A stretch of DNA of 15,106 nt. It comes from JADFOB01 sp046753625 (GTDB taxonomy: Bacteria; Planctomycetota; Phycisphaerae; UBA1845). A program made the translations under genes and the position numbers. Each line of letters begins with the position of its first letter. The first letter of the stretch is position 1. The stretch is from the NCBI GenBank assembly GCA_046753625.1, contig JBHHUB010000095.1:1-15106 (forward strand). Direction: 5' to 3'. Shown here piece after piece: positions 6,368-13,657 of this stretch. The notes under the pieces were generated by a model, which saw nothing but the letters and a program-made list of their open reading frames with translations, searched no databases and was not told the origin of the DNA.

Positions 6368-8350
6368 ATGTCGACACAACACCGATTTCGGGTTCGCGCA
6401 ATCGACGTTATGGTCGTTGCGCTCATCGTTGGTTATGGCGGATACAAGGCGTCCACGCGTCCCAGCGCCGGAAGCAGTCCCCAATCCGGGTTCGAGCAGG
6501 CGGTGGACCTGTCCCCGCTGTATGAGACGGCGGTGCAGGCGGACGGGCGAATCCGCTCGTTTGAGAGCCATGCCCGGGCGTTGATCGGCCTGATTTCCGG
6601 TTCGCGACTGATCGACGGGCAATCCTACGGCTTCACCTACCTCGATTTGATTTTCCGACCGCAGTCTTATCTAAACCGAAAAATAGTCTACATCAAGAAC
6701 AAGCTCGTCCGGGCGCAGTTCGCGGACACCCTGCAATCGCAGAACCTGATCGATCGCGACGAAAGCGAGGCCATTCGAAAAACCGGGTTGGTCTCGCCGA
6801 CGATGCTCAACCACCCCGCCATCCTCGCGCTGCGGAGTCAACTCGGAAAGGACCTTATCCGAACCGCCAAAGACTCGGATGCCATCGAAACGGCGCTTCA
6901 CGTGTCCAATGCCCGATTGCTGCTCGACCGCCTGCGCGTCCTCCCGCCGCAGGATGCCGATGCCGTCACGCCTTGGGCCTCAATGGATGAGCTGGCTGGC
7001 AATGCGGACATGCCCGGCGACGCCACGCATGCCGGGCTCGCGCCCAAGCCCGGCCCCATACCGGGAATCGACCCCGCGACGCAGGAAGGCATCGCCAAGG
7101 CCTGGACATCGCTCAAAACGGCTTGGCTCGCCGAAAACGCCGATGAAGTCAACACGCAGATCGCAACCCTCGCCAGGCACTTCGCATCGACCACGTCGGA
7201 GCTGTATCCCGCCGCCGGCCGGCTCAAAATGGAGAGCTGGTATTTCCGCAACAAGAGCATGACCTGGGTGTGGCTGGTCTACCTGCTCAGCGTTTTGCCG
7301 CTGCTGATGTCGCTGATCTACAAATGGGATCGCGCGCGTACGATCGGCATGGTCATGTTCGTCGTCGCGTTCGCCCTGCATACGGCCAGCCTGGGTATTC
7401 GTTGGTACATCTCGGGCCGCTGGCCGAACTCGAACATGTTCGAGGCCGTTACCACGGCCGCGTGGTTTGGCGGCGTGGGGGCGATCGTGCTCGAGTGGAT
7501 CGCGCGCAAGACGGCATTCAGGAACATTTTCGCGCTGGGCTCGGCCGTGATGTCCATGGTCGCCCTTATGGCCTGCTACTACATGCCGGCCGTCATCGAC
7601 TCGGCCATCCGCAACAAGATGGCGGCGCTCAACGACATTTGGCTTTACATCCACACCAACGTCATCATCTGGAGCTACGCGGTTATCGGGCTCGGCTGCA
7701 TTCCGGCGTTGCTGATGCTGCGCCATCGTTGGTGCACGTTGTGGGACAGCGGGACCGTCCCGAAATGGCGGCTCTTTCTTCTTCCGATCGCGCTGGGCGT
7801 GTTGAACTACGCCGTCTGGATCCTGACGTTGGCGATCATCAATCCGACGCAGTACGGGCTGGATTCCCACGCCAAGATCGTGTGCACCGGAATGCTGGTA
7901 GGATCGTTGTCGATCGTCTTTCTGGAATTCCTGGCGGCGCGCGATCGTGCCGCGGCCGGCATCCGGGTGGAGCGTAGCGCCGCCGGCGGCGCCGCCGCAT
8001 TGATCGGCGACGGTGGTGGATTCGCCCAACCGGAAAAACCATCGGCCGGCCAGGTGTTCGACGGAGCGACCATGGTGCTCGTCGAAGTCGCGTTCATCAT
8101 GCTCTGGACCGGCACGGTCATGGGCGCAATCTGGGCGGACCATTCGTGGGGTCGGCCTTGGGGCTGGGATCCGAAAGAGGTATTCGCCCTAAACACGTTC
8201 ATCATCTTCATCGTACTCGTGCACGTCCGGCTCAAAGTTCGCGACAAAGCCCTTTGGACGGCGATTCTGGCCGTGGTGGGCTTCGAGGTGATGTTGTTCA
8301 ATTGGATCGTCGTTAACTTTATCATCACCGGACTGCACAGTTACGCCTGA
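6368..8350 (+). CDS. ccsA: CcsA/ResC cytochrome c heme-export and ligation protein (System II)
   Basis: CcsA carries heme through the membrane and presents it to apocytochrome c at its outer WWD site. The tryptophan-rich motif is W-A-D-H-S-W-G-R-P-W-G-W-D-P-K-E (residues 589-604). The expected histidines are present: His429 (YIHTNVIIWSY) before it, His619 (LVHVRL) and His657 (TGLHSYA) after it. The 660-residue protein begins with one hydrophobic segment (about 11-25), then a soluble part to about 295 with QADGRIRSFESHARALI. That segment resembles the domain found in Bacteroidetes-type CcsBA proteins. The multi-pass CcsA core runs from 298 to the end. A GTG start at 6326 is possible, but ATG 6368 is chosen because GGAG (6358-6361) precedes it by six bases. 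A low-complexity Ala/Gly-rich loop near residues 535-560 lengthens the core. Confidence 0.93.
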   Translation: MSTQHRFRVRAIDVMVVALIVGYGGYKASTRPSAGSSPQSGFEQAVDLSPLYETAVQADGRIRSFESHARALIGLISGSRLIDGQSYGFTYLDLIFRPQSYLNRKIVYIKNKLVRAQFADTLQSQNLIDRDESEAIRKTGLVSPTMLNHPAILALRSQLGKDLIRTAKDSDAIETALHVSNARLLLDRLRVLPPQDADAVTPWASMDELAGNADMPGDATHAGLAPKPGPIPGIDPATQEGIAKAWTSLKTAWLAENADEVNTQIATLARHFASTTSELYPAAGRLKMESWYFRNKSMTWVWLVYLLSVLPLLMSLIYKWDRARTIGMVMFVVAFALHTASLGIRWYISGRWPNSNMFEAVTTAAWFGGVGAIVLEWIARKTAFRNIFALGSAVMSMVALMACYYMPAVIDSAIRNKMAALNDIWLYIHTNVIIWSYAVIGLGCIPALLMLRHRWCTLWDSGTVPKWRLFLLPIALGVLNYAVWILTLAIINPTQYGLDSHAKIVCTGMLVGSLSIVFLEFLAARDRAAAGIRVERSAAGGAAALIGDGGGFAQPEKPSAGQVFDGATMVLVEVAFIMLWTGTVMGAIWADHSWGRPWGWDPKEVFALNTFIIFIVLVHVRLKVRDKALWTAILAVVGFEVMLFNWIVVNFIITGLHSYA

Positions 8351-8390
8351 CCCCAAGTGGTCGGACTCAAGCAGAAGGAATCCAACCATT

Positions 8391-10097
8391 ATGCCCCAAG
8401 AGGAGTTTCCGCGGCGTTTCGTCGACCCCAAGGACGTGCTGGACCGTTGGGAGGCTATCGAGCCCTACTTCGATTCGTTGCGCGATGCGGACTGCTCGAC
8501 CGTCGAGGCGTTGACCCAATGGCTCGAACGCTACAGCGAGCTGGTGGCCTGCATTGAAGAAGTCGGCACGGATCGCCACGTGAAGATGACCTGCCAGACG
8601 GACGACCCCGAGCGCAAGGCCGCGTTTCTCGATTTCCTGGAAAACATCGATCCAAAATGCAAGCCACGCTATCAGGAGTTGGATACCAAGTACGCTAGCA
8701 GCGAGGCGGCCCGGGCGCTTCCGCAGGATCGCTACGGCGTACTCGATCGGGCCATCCGCGCGCGCGTGGCGGTGTTCCGCGAAGAAAACGTGACGTTGCA
8801 GACCGAGGAAGCCAAGCTGGCGCAGATGTATCAGGAAATCGGCGGCGCCCAAACGGTCATGTTCGACGGCAAAGAGCAAACGATGCAGATGCTCTCGCTC
8901 TACGCCGACGATGTAGATCGCAGTGTGCGCGAGGCCGCTTGGGTCAAAGAGACCGAGCGCCGCCTGCAAGACGTCGAGCGGCTGGAAGACATCTTCGACA
9001 AGCTGGTCGACCTTCGCCATAGGATGGCGTTGAACGCGGATTGCAAGAACTTTCAGGAGTACGCCTTCCTGGCCAAGCAGCGATTTGATTACACGCCGGA
9101 GGATTGTTTCGCCTTCCACGACGCCGTTGAGCGAGCGGTCGTTCCCGTGGCCCGCGGACTATTGAAGAAGCGCGCGGCTGCGTTGGGGGTCGATCCGCTT
9201 CGCCCGTGGGACGGCTCCGTCGACGTGCGCGGCCGGCCACCGCTTCGCCCCTTCAAAACGGCGGAAGAACTCTGTGATTCGACGTCGCGGTTGTTTCATC
9301 GTATTCATCCGGAGCTCGGCGCACAATTCGACGAAATGCGCAAGCACGCCTATCTGGACCTGCAGAGCCGCAAGGGCAAAGCGCCGGGGGGTTACCAGGC
9401 CACGTACGACGAATCGCGGCATCCCTTTATTTTCATGAATGCCGTAGGAACGCAGCGCGACGTGCGTACGCTCATCCACGAGGGCGGGCACGCCTTTCAT
9501 TGCTTCGCCGCCCGGCATGACCCCATCGTCGCCTACCGCAGCAGCCCGATCGAATTCGCGGAGGTGGCGTCGTTTGGGATGGAAATGCTGTCCCTGGATT
9601 ACCTGGACGAGTTCTACGATGGCGAAGACCTGGCCCGCGCGCGACGATCCCAACTGGAAGGCATCATTTCACTCTTCCCGTGGGTGGCGACCATCGACGC
9701 TTTCCAACATTCCGTCTACACCGCCCCCGAACACGACCACGACCAACGGCGGGCGTGGTGGCTGGAACTGCACGAACGCTTCGGTGGCATTGCCGACTAC
9801 ACCGGATACGAAGAAGCGCTCGCCTACAACTGGCAGCGGCAACTCCATCTCTATGAAGTGCCGTTTTATTACATCGAGTACGGCATCGCCAAACTGGGTG
9901 CCCTTCAGGTGTGGCGCAATGCGAAGCGCGATCGCTCCCAAGCCGTCGAGCGGTATCGCGCCGCGTTGGCCTTGGGCGGCAGCCGCCCGCTGCCCGAGTT
10001 GTTCCAAGCGGCCGGAGCCCGTTTTGATTTCTCCTACGAAACCCTGGCCCCCCTGATGGAACTGGTCAGCGAGGAGCTGGAAAAACTGCCGCAATAG
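8391..10097 (+). CDS. M3-family zinc oligoendopeptidase (PepF-like)
   Basis: This is a 568-residue cytoplasmic metallopeptidase of the M3 (thimet/PepF) family, which cleaves short peptides and takes part in peptide recycling. The zinc site is His363-Glu-Gly-Gly-His367. The third ligand is most likely Glu391 in FAEVASFGME, 24 residues after His367, as in family members. Downstream PFYYIEYGIAKLGALQ is the conserved PepF substrate-side block with tyrosines. There is no signal peptide or membrane segment. The N-terminal half is helical and charged, as expected for the lid region. The length is close to typical for M3B members. AAGGA at 8375-8379 precedes the ATG by 11 bases, and the gene starts 40 bases after ccsA, so co-transcription is possible. 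No functional link to cytochrome assembly is evident. Confidence 0.92.
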   Translation: MPQEEFPRRFVDPKDVLDRWEAIEPYFDSLRDADCSTVEALTQWLERYSELVACIEEVGTDRHVKMTCQTDDPERKAAFLDFLENIDPKCKPRYQELDTKYASSEAARALPQDRYGVLDRAIRARVAVFREENVTLQTEEAKLAQMYQEIGGAQTVMFDGKEQTMQMLSLYADDVDRSVREAAWVKETERRLQDVERLEDIFDKLVDLRHRMALNADCKNFQEYAFLAKQRFDYTPEDCFAFHDAVERAVVPVARGLLKKRAAALGVDPLRPWDGSVDVRGRPPLRPFKTAEELCDSTSRLFHRIHPELGAQFDEMRKHAYLDLQSRKGKAPGGYQATYDESRHPFIFMNAVGTQRDVRTLIHEGGHAFHCFAARHDPIVAYRSSPIEFAEVASFGMEMLSLDYLDEFYDGEDLARARRSQLEGIISLFPWVATIDAFQHSVYTAPEHDHDQRRAWWLELHERFGGIADYTGYEEALAYNWQRQLHLYEVPFYYIEYGIAKLGALQVWRNAKRDRSQAVERYRAALALGGSRPLPELFQAAGARFDFSYETLAPLMELVSEELEKLPQ

Positions 10098-10103
10098 TCA
10101 GCA

Positions 10104-10152
10104 CACGGCTGCAACGCCGCCATGACGCCGGCCCAAAGCCGGCATGGCCGTG
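10104..10152 (+). terminator. Long GC-rich hairpin between the M3 peptidase and mqnE
   Basis: The core is GCCGGC (10127-10132), loop CCAAA, then GCCGGC (10138-10143). It is extended across a GAC bulge by GCCAT (10119-10123)/ATGGC (10144-10148). An outer CACG (10104-10107)/CGTG (10149-10152) arm closes it. AAGCCGGC occurs again at 10154-10161. No U-run follows. It lies seven bases past the peptidase stop and could be a terminator, a processing or stability element, or a REP-like unit. Confidence 0.45.
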
Positions 10153-10183
10153 CAAGCCGGCTGGAGATGGAACGGATAGAGCC

Positions 10184-11428
10184 ATGATCGCATCGACAGA
10201 CAGGACCTTCTCCGCCATTCAAGGCAAGATCGACCGACAGCAGCCGCTGTCGCTGGAAGAGGGGCTGTTGCTCTACGAATCGGCCGATCTGTTCACACTC
10301 GGTGAACTCGCCGACGGACTGCGCCGAAGACTTCACGGCAACGTGGCGTATTATAACGTCAACCGCCACATCAACTACACGAACTATTGCGTCCTGCGCT
10401 GCAAGTTTTGCTCCTTCTACCGCCCGTTTGAGAAAGGTGGGGCATCGGGCTCGGTGCGCGGCGACGCCTATGAGCTTTCCGTCGAGCAAGTCGTCGCCCG
10501 CGCGGCAGACGCGTACGCGGCCGGCGCGACGGAGGTCCACATCGTCGGCGGGCTCCACCCCCGGCTTCCGTTTGATTACTATCTTGATCTGTGCAGCGGG
10601 ATCCGCGCGGCCTGTCCCCACATGCACATCAAGGCGTTCACGGCCATCGAGATCATCCACTTCACGCGCGTGGCCAAACCGCGACGCACCATCGAGCAGG
10701 TGCTGCAGGAACTGGCCCAAGCCGGCCTGGGATCGCTGCCCGGCGGCGGAGCGGAAATCTTCGACGAGCGGGTGCATGATGAGGCGTTTCAGAACAAGGT
10801 CGGCGAAGCGGAATGGTTCGACGTGCATCGCGTCGCCCACGAATTGGGCATCCACACCAACGCCACGATGCTCTACGGACATGTAGAAACCCCCGCCGAA
10901 CGCGTGCAACATCTGATCAAACTTCGCGAACACCAAGCCGAGAGCCTGCGATCCCGCAAGGCCCACTTCAACACCGTCATACCGCTGTCATTCATTCCCG
11001 ACGGCAGCGAGCTGGCCCACCTCCCGGGGCCGACCGGTTTGGACGATTTGCGCACCTTGGCGCTGGCCCGGCTGATGTGCCACAACATCCCGCACATCAA
11101 GTCTTTCTGGATCATGCATTCGCCCAAGCTCGCGCAGGTATCGCTGGCCTGGGGCGTGGACGATCTTGACGGCACCGTCGTCTACTACGACATCACCAAG
11201 CGCGAATCCGGCGGCACCACCCATCAAGAGCTCTCGATCGACCGATTGCGCAGGATGATCCGTGAAGTGGGTTGCCGGCCGGTCGAACGGGATACGCTTT
11301 ACCGCAAGGTGACGCGTGGCCCGGCGAATTGGCGGATCGAAGGGGCGCCGTGGACGGTCACCTACGCCGGCCCGAAGGAGCAACCGCGTACGCCTCCAAC
11401 CACGATTCCCTTGGAAATCAGCGGATAG
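10184..11428 (+). CDS. mqnE: Aminodeoxyfutalosine synthase, radical SAM (MqnE)
   Basis: MqnE is the radical SAM enzyme of the futalosine route to menaquinone. It joins the adenosyl radical of SAM to 3-[(1-carboxyvinyl)oxy]benzoate to give 6-amino-6-deoxyfutalosine. The 4Fe-4S ligands are Cys69-X3-Cys73-X2-Cys76 (NYTNYCVLRCKFCSFYR). Family blocks follow: EVHIVGGLHPRLPF, IKAFTAIEI, GLGSLPGGGAEIF, and near the end PVERDTLY. These separate it from the related MqnC, CofG and CofH enzymes, though a mix-up within this superfamily is the main risk. The product is 414 residues, slightly longer than usual because of a Pro/Thr-rich tail of about 30 residues. No other mqn gene is in the window. The ATG at 10184 has only a weak GGAT upstream and a GGAG 17 bases away. 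A hairpin separates it from the peptidase gene. Confidence 0.93.
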   Translation: MIASTDRTFSAIQGKIDRQQPLSLEEGLLLYESADLFTLGELADGLRRRLHGNVAYYNVNRHINYTNYCVLRCKFCSFYRPFEKGGASGSVRGDAYELSVEQVVARAADAYAAGATEVHIVGGLHPRLPFDYYLDLCSGIRAACPHMHIKAFTAIEIIHFTRVAKPRRTIEQVLQELAQAGLGSLPGGGAEIFDERVHDEAFQNKVGEAEWFDVHRVAHELGIHTNATMLYGHVETPAERVQHLIKLREHQAESLRSRKAHFNTVIPLSFIPDGSELAHLPGPTGLDDLRTLALARLMCHNIPHIKSFWIMHSPKLAQVSLAWGVDDLDGTVVYYDITKRESGGTTHQELSIDRLRRMIREVGCRPVERDTLYRKVTRGPANWRIEGAPWTVTYAGPKEQPRTPPTTIPLEISG

Positions 11429-11473
11429 CGTCCGGCTTGAGATGCGATTCATCCACCACCCCCGCCGCGACAC

Positions 11474-11499
11474 CGGGCGGGCAACGGTACCACCGCCCG
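11474..11499. terminator. Candidate bidirectional terminator hairpin between convergent genes
   Basis: CGGGCGG (11474-11480) pairs perfectly with CCGCCCG (11493-11499) around a 12-base loop. It lies in the 87-base gap between the stop codons of mqnE (+) and the M50 gene (-), where terminators for both strands are expected. There is no T-run on either side. Confidence 0.45.
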
Positions 11500-11515
11500 A
11501 CGGCCCGCGCCGGCG

Positions 11516-13657
11516 TTAATCCTTGAGCAGCTTGTTCACAAACGTCGCCACGCGGCGCGTAAGTTTCACGCCAATGGGCATGGCTTTGGCGGAAAGCTGG
11601 ATTTTTCCGATCATGCCGTAACGTAAGGAGGCCGCGTCCGACGGCGCCAGATCGATCGTCACCTCGAAGTACGGCTCCGCCGCCTTGTGGTCGCGGGGAT
11701 CGATGGCCACGTCTCCACCGCCAAGATGAGTCAAGGCCGTCAAGTGAATCTTGCGCGATCCAGCCGGTGCAACGCGGCTGATCGTGCCCAGCAGAGTGGT
11801 CGCAGGATCGGCCACCGGACGAAAGGCGACGACATCGCCGATCCGCGGTTCGACATCGGCCACTTCCTCCTCGTTGAGCATCGCATGCACCTGCCATTTC
11901 CCGGAAACGATGGTGGCGATGGGCTCGCCGGTGGAAATAAACCTGCCCAGGTCACGCGGGGTCATGCCGTCTACGATATGCCCCGAGCAGGGCGCCCGCA
12001 GAACCATGTCATGCTGCCGCGCTTGGGCCAGCGTCAGCGCATCCCGATGCATCCGCAACTCGGCTTCGGTCTTCTTAAGCAGGGTCGGATCGTACACGCG
12101 GTAGGCATCCATCAGGATTTGCGATGCCCTCAATCCGGCTTGCGCCGTCGCCACTTGCTCTGTGTAGTCGTCGTTGGCCAACTCCGCGATGACCGAGCCG
12201 CGCTCGATCTCTTGGTCACACCGAATCGACAGACGCTGCAGAAAGCCCGGCTCACGAGCGTGCGCGATCATTTCGCTCTCGGCCATGACAACGCAACGTG
12301 CTTTAACCGAGGAGGGGAGCGGAACCAGGAACGTGGCGGCCGGTAACAGCAAGAGCGCCAACACCCCGATCAAGACACCGCGTAGCCGCAGGTGGGACGT
12401 CTCCTCGGCGTGCCACAAATAGCGGACCAGCTTGGAAATCATGCCGTAGGCGGTGGACCCGACGTACACGCCGGCTAGAAGTATCCCGACCAGAAACACC
12501 TTGGACGCCAGAACGGCGGAGATGCCTAGCACGAGTAGAATGCGGTAGAGGGATGCGGCCACGCCAAACAACAACAACGTCACGCGCATGCGGCGGTCCG
12601 CCGGCTCATTCTTCGGTTCGATTCCGAAGATGATGCGTTTGGCCACGGCCGCGACGTGGGCAGCCGCCCGCGCCCGAAGATTGGGAATCTCGACAAGATC
12701 GCTCAGGATATAGTATCCATCGTAGCGCATGAGCGGATTGGCGTTGAACGCTACGGTGACAACCGTCGCAAGAAAGATCACGTTGTAGGCGGCACTGTGC
12801 AGCAATCCGGGGGCGCTCAGCGACCAGACTAACAGCGCCAACGCCGCGATCATGCTTTCAAAATACATGCCCGCCAGGCAGACATAGACGCGGTGGCGCT
12901 TCCTGCGGAAGCCCCATGAAGAAGTTGCGTCCATGTATGCACAGGGCGTGAAGAGGATCAGAAACGCCCCCATTTCGGGGACGTGACCGCCGTAATGCCG
13001 GCAGCAGTAGGCGTGCCCGAATTCATGGAACACCTTCAACCCCACGAGCGTCGCCCACATCAAGGGCAAGTTACCGACGACCAACAATCCCTGCAGCGGT
13101 TCCGAGAGATCGTGCCAGCGCCGAACCGCGATGGAGCCGGCGGCCAACATGACGACCACCCAAATCACAAAAAACGTCTTGCTGAAGACCCACTCGACGC
13201 GGCCGATGGTTCTATCCAAGAATGCACTCGGGTTGATCAGCGGGATTTTCAAGAACAGAAACCCGAAGAGTTTGGCCTTGCGCGCCGCGCGAAGCTTGAC
13301 TTGATGGCGCCGGTAAAGTGTCCGATCATCCACGACCGGGAGATGGAGAAACCCGATGCGGTGCAATGACATGATGAACTGATAGAATGACTCCTCCGCG
13401 TCCGCATCCGCTTTGCCTTCTTCGACCAGCCCGCTGAAAATCGAGCCCAACGATCGGCTCGCCTCAATGCGGACGAAGACGTCATAATCCGCCGGTTCGA
13501 GGCGTTGGGTCAGAAACGTAATGGGATCGCGAATGATGTAGCACGGCTTGCCGCGAAACAGGTGCCGGGTGACTTCCAAATCCTCGCGCAGGCCCAACTG
13601 GACGTCACGCAACTTGTCCGCCAGAGTCGGCATCGCCTGTTGGGGGTTCGCACTCAT
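11516..13657 (-). CDS. M50 site-2-protease-like membrane metallopeptidase fused to HlyD-like adaptor
   Basis: The 713-residue product joins three modules. Residues about 35-110 resemble a PqqD-like winged helix (CYIIRDPITFLTQRLEP...ADYDVFVRI). Residues about 155-446 form a polytopic M50 core with the zinc motif His211-Glu212-Phe-Gly-His215. The second site is N307-P-L-M-R-Y-D313-G, where Asp313 should be the third ligand. Residues about 450-713 resemble a HlyD/membrane-fusion protein: a split lipoyl domain (SEMIAHAREPGFLQRL; VLRAPCSGHIVDG), a helical hairpin between about 495 and 550, and beta-barrel pieces. Proteins of this layout are annotated as M50 peptidases or YydH-like peptide proteases. 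The frame is open further upstream, but the ATG at 13657 is chosen because it overlaps the upstream stop as ATGA, which implies translational coupling. Substrate and role are unknown. Confidence 0.85.
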   Translation of the reverse strand: MSANPQQAMPTLADKLRDVQLGLREDLEVTRHLFRGKPCYIIRDPITFLTQRLEPADYDVFVRIEASRSLGSIFSGLVEEGKADADAEESFYQFIMSLHRIGFLHLPVVDDRTLYRRHQVKLRAARKAKLFGFLFLKIPLINPSAFLDRTIGRVEWVFSKTFFVIWVVVMLAAGSIAVRRWHDLSEPLQGLLVVGNLPLMWATLVGLKVFHEFGHAYCCRHYGGHVPEMGAFLILFTPCAYMDATSSWGFRRKRHRVYVCLAGMYFESMIAALALLVWSLSAPGLLHSAAYNVIFLATVVTVAFNANPLMRYDGYYILSDLVEIPNLRARAAAHVAAVAKRIIFGIEPKNEPADRRMRVTLLLFGVAASLYRILLVLGISAVLASKVFLVGILLAGVYVGSTAYGMISKLVRYLWHAEETSHLRLRGVLIGVLALLLLPAATFLVPLPSSVKARCVVMAESEMIAHAREPGFLQRLSIRCDQEIERGSVIAELANDDYTEQVATAQAGLRASQILMDAYRVYDPTLLKKTEAELRMHRDALTLAQARQHDMVLRAPCSGHIVDGMTPRDLGRFISTGEPIATIVSGKWQVHAMLNEEEVADVEPRIGDVVAFRPVADPATTLLGTISRVAPAGSRKIHLTALTHLGGGDVAIDPRDHKAAEPYFEVTIDLAPSDAASLRYGMIGKIQLSAKAMPIGVKLTRRVATFVNKLLKD

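Noticed and set aside
6980..8143. Long open frame (387 codons) on the minus strand
   Set aside because: Antisense to ccsA, whose frame carries the WWD motif and ligand histidines. The opposite product is Arg/Asp/His-rich and matches nothing.
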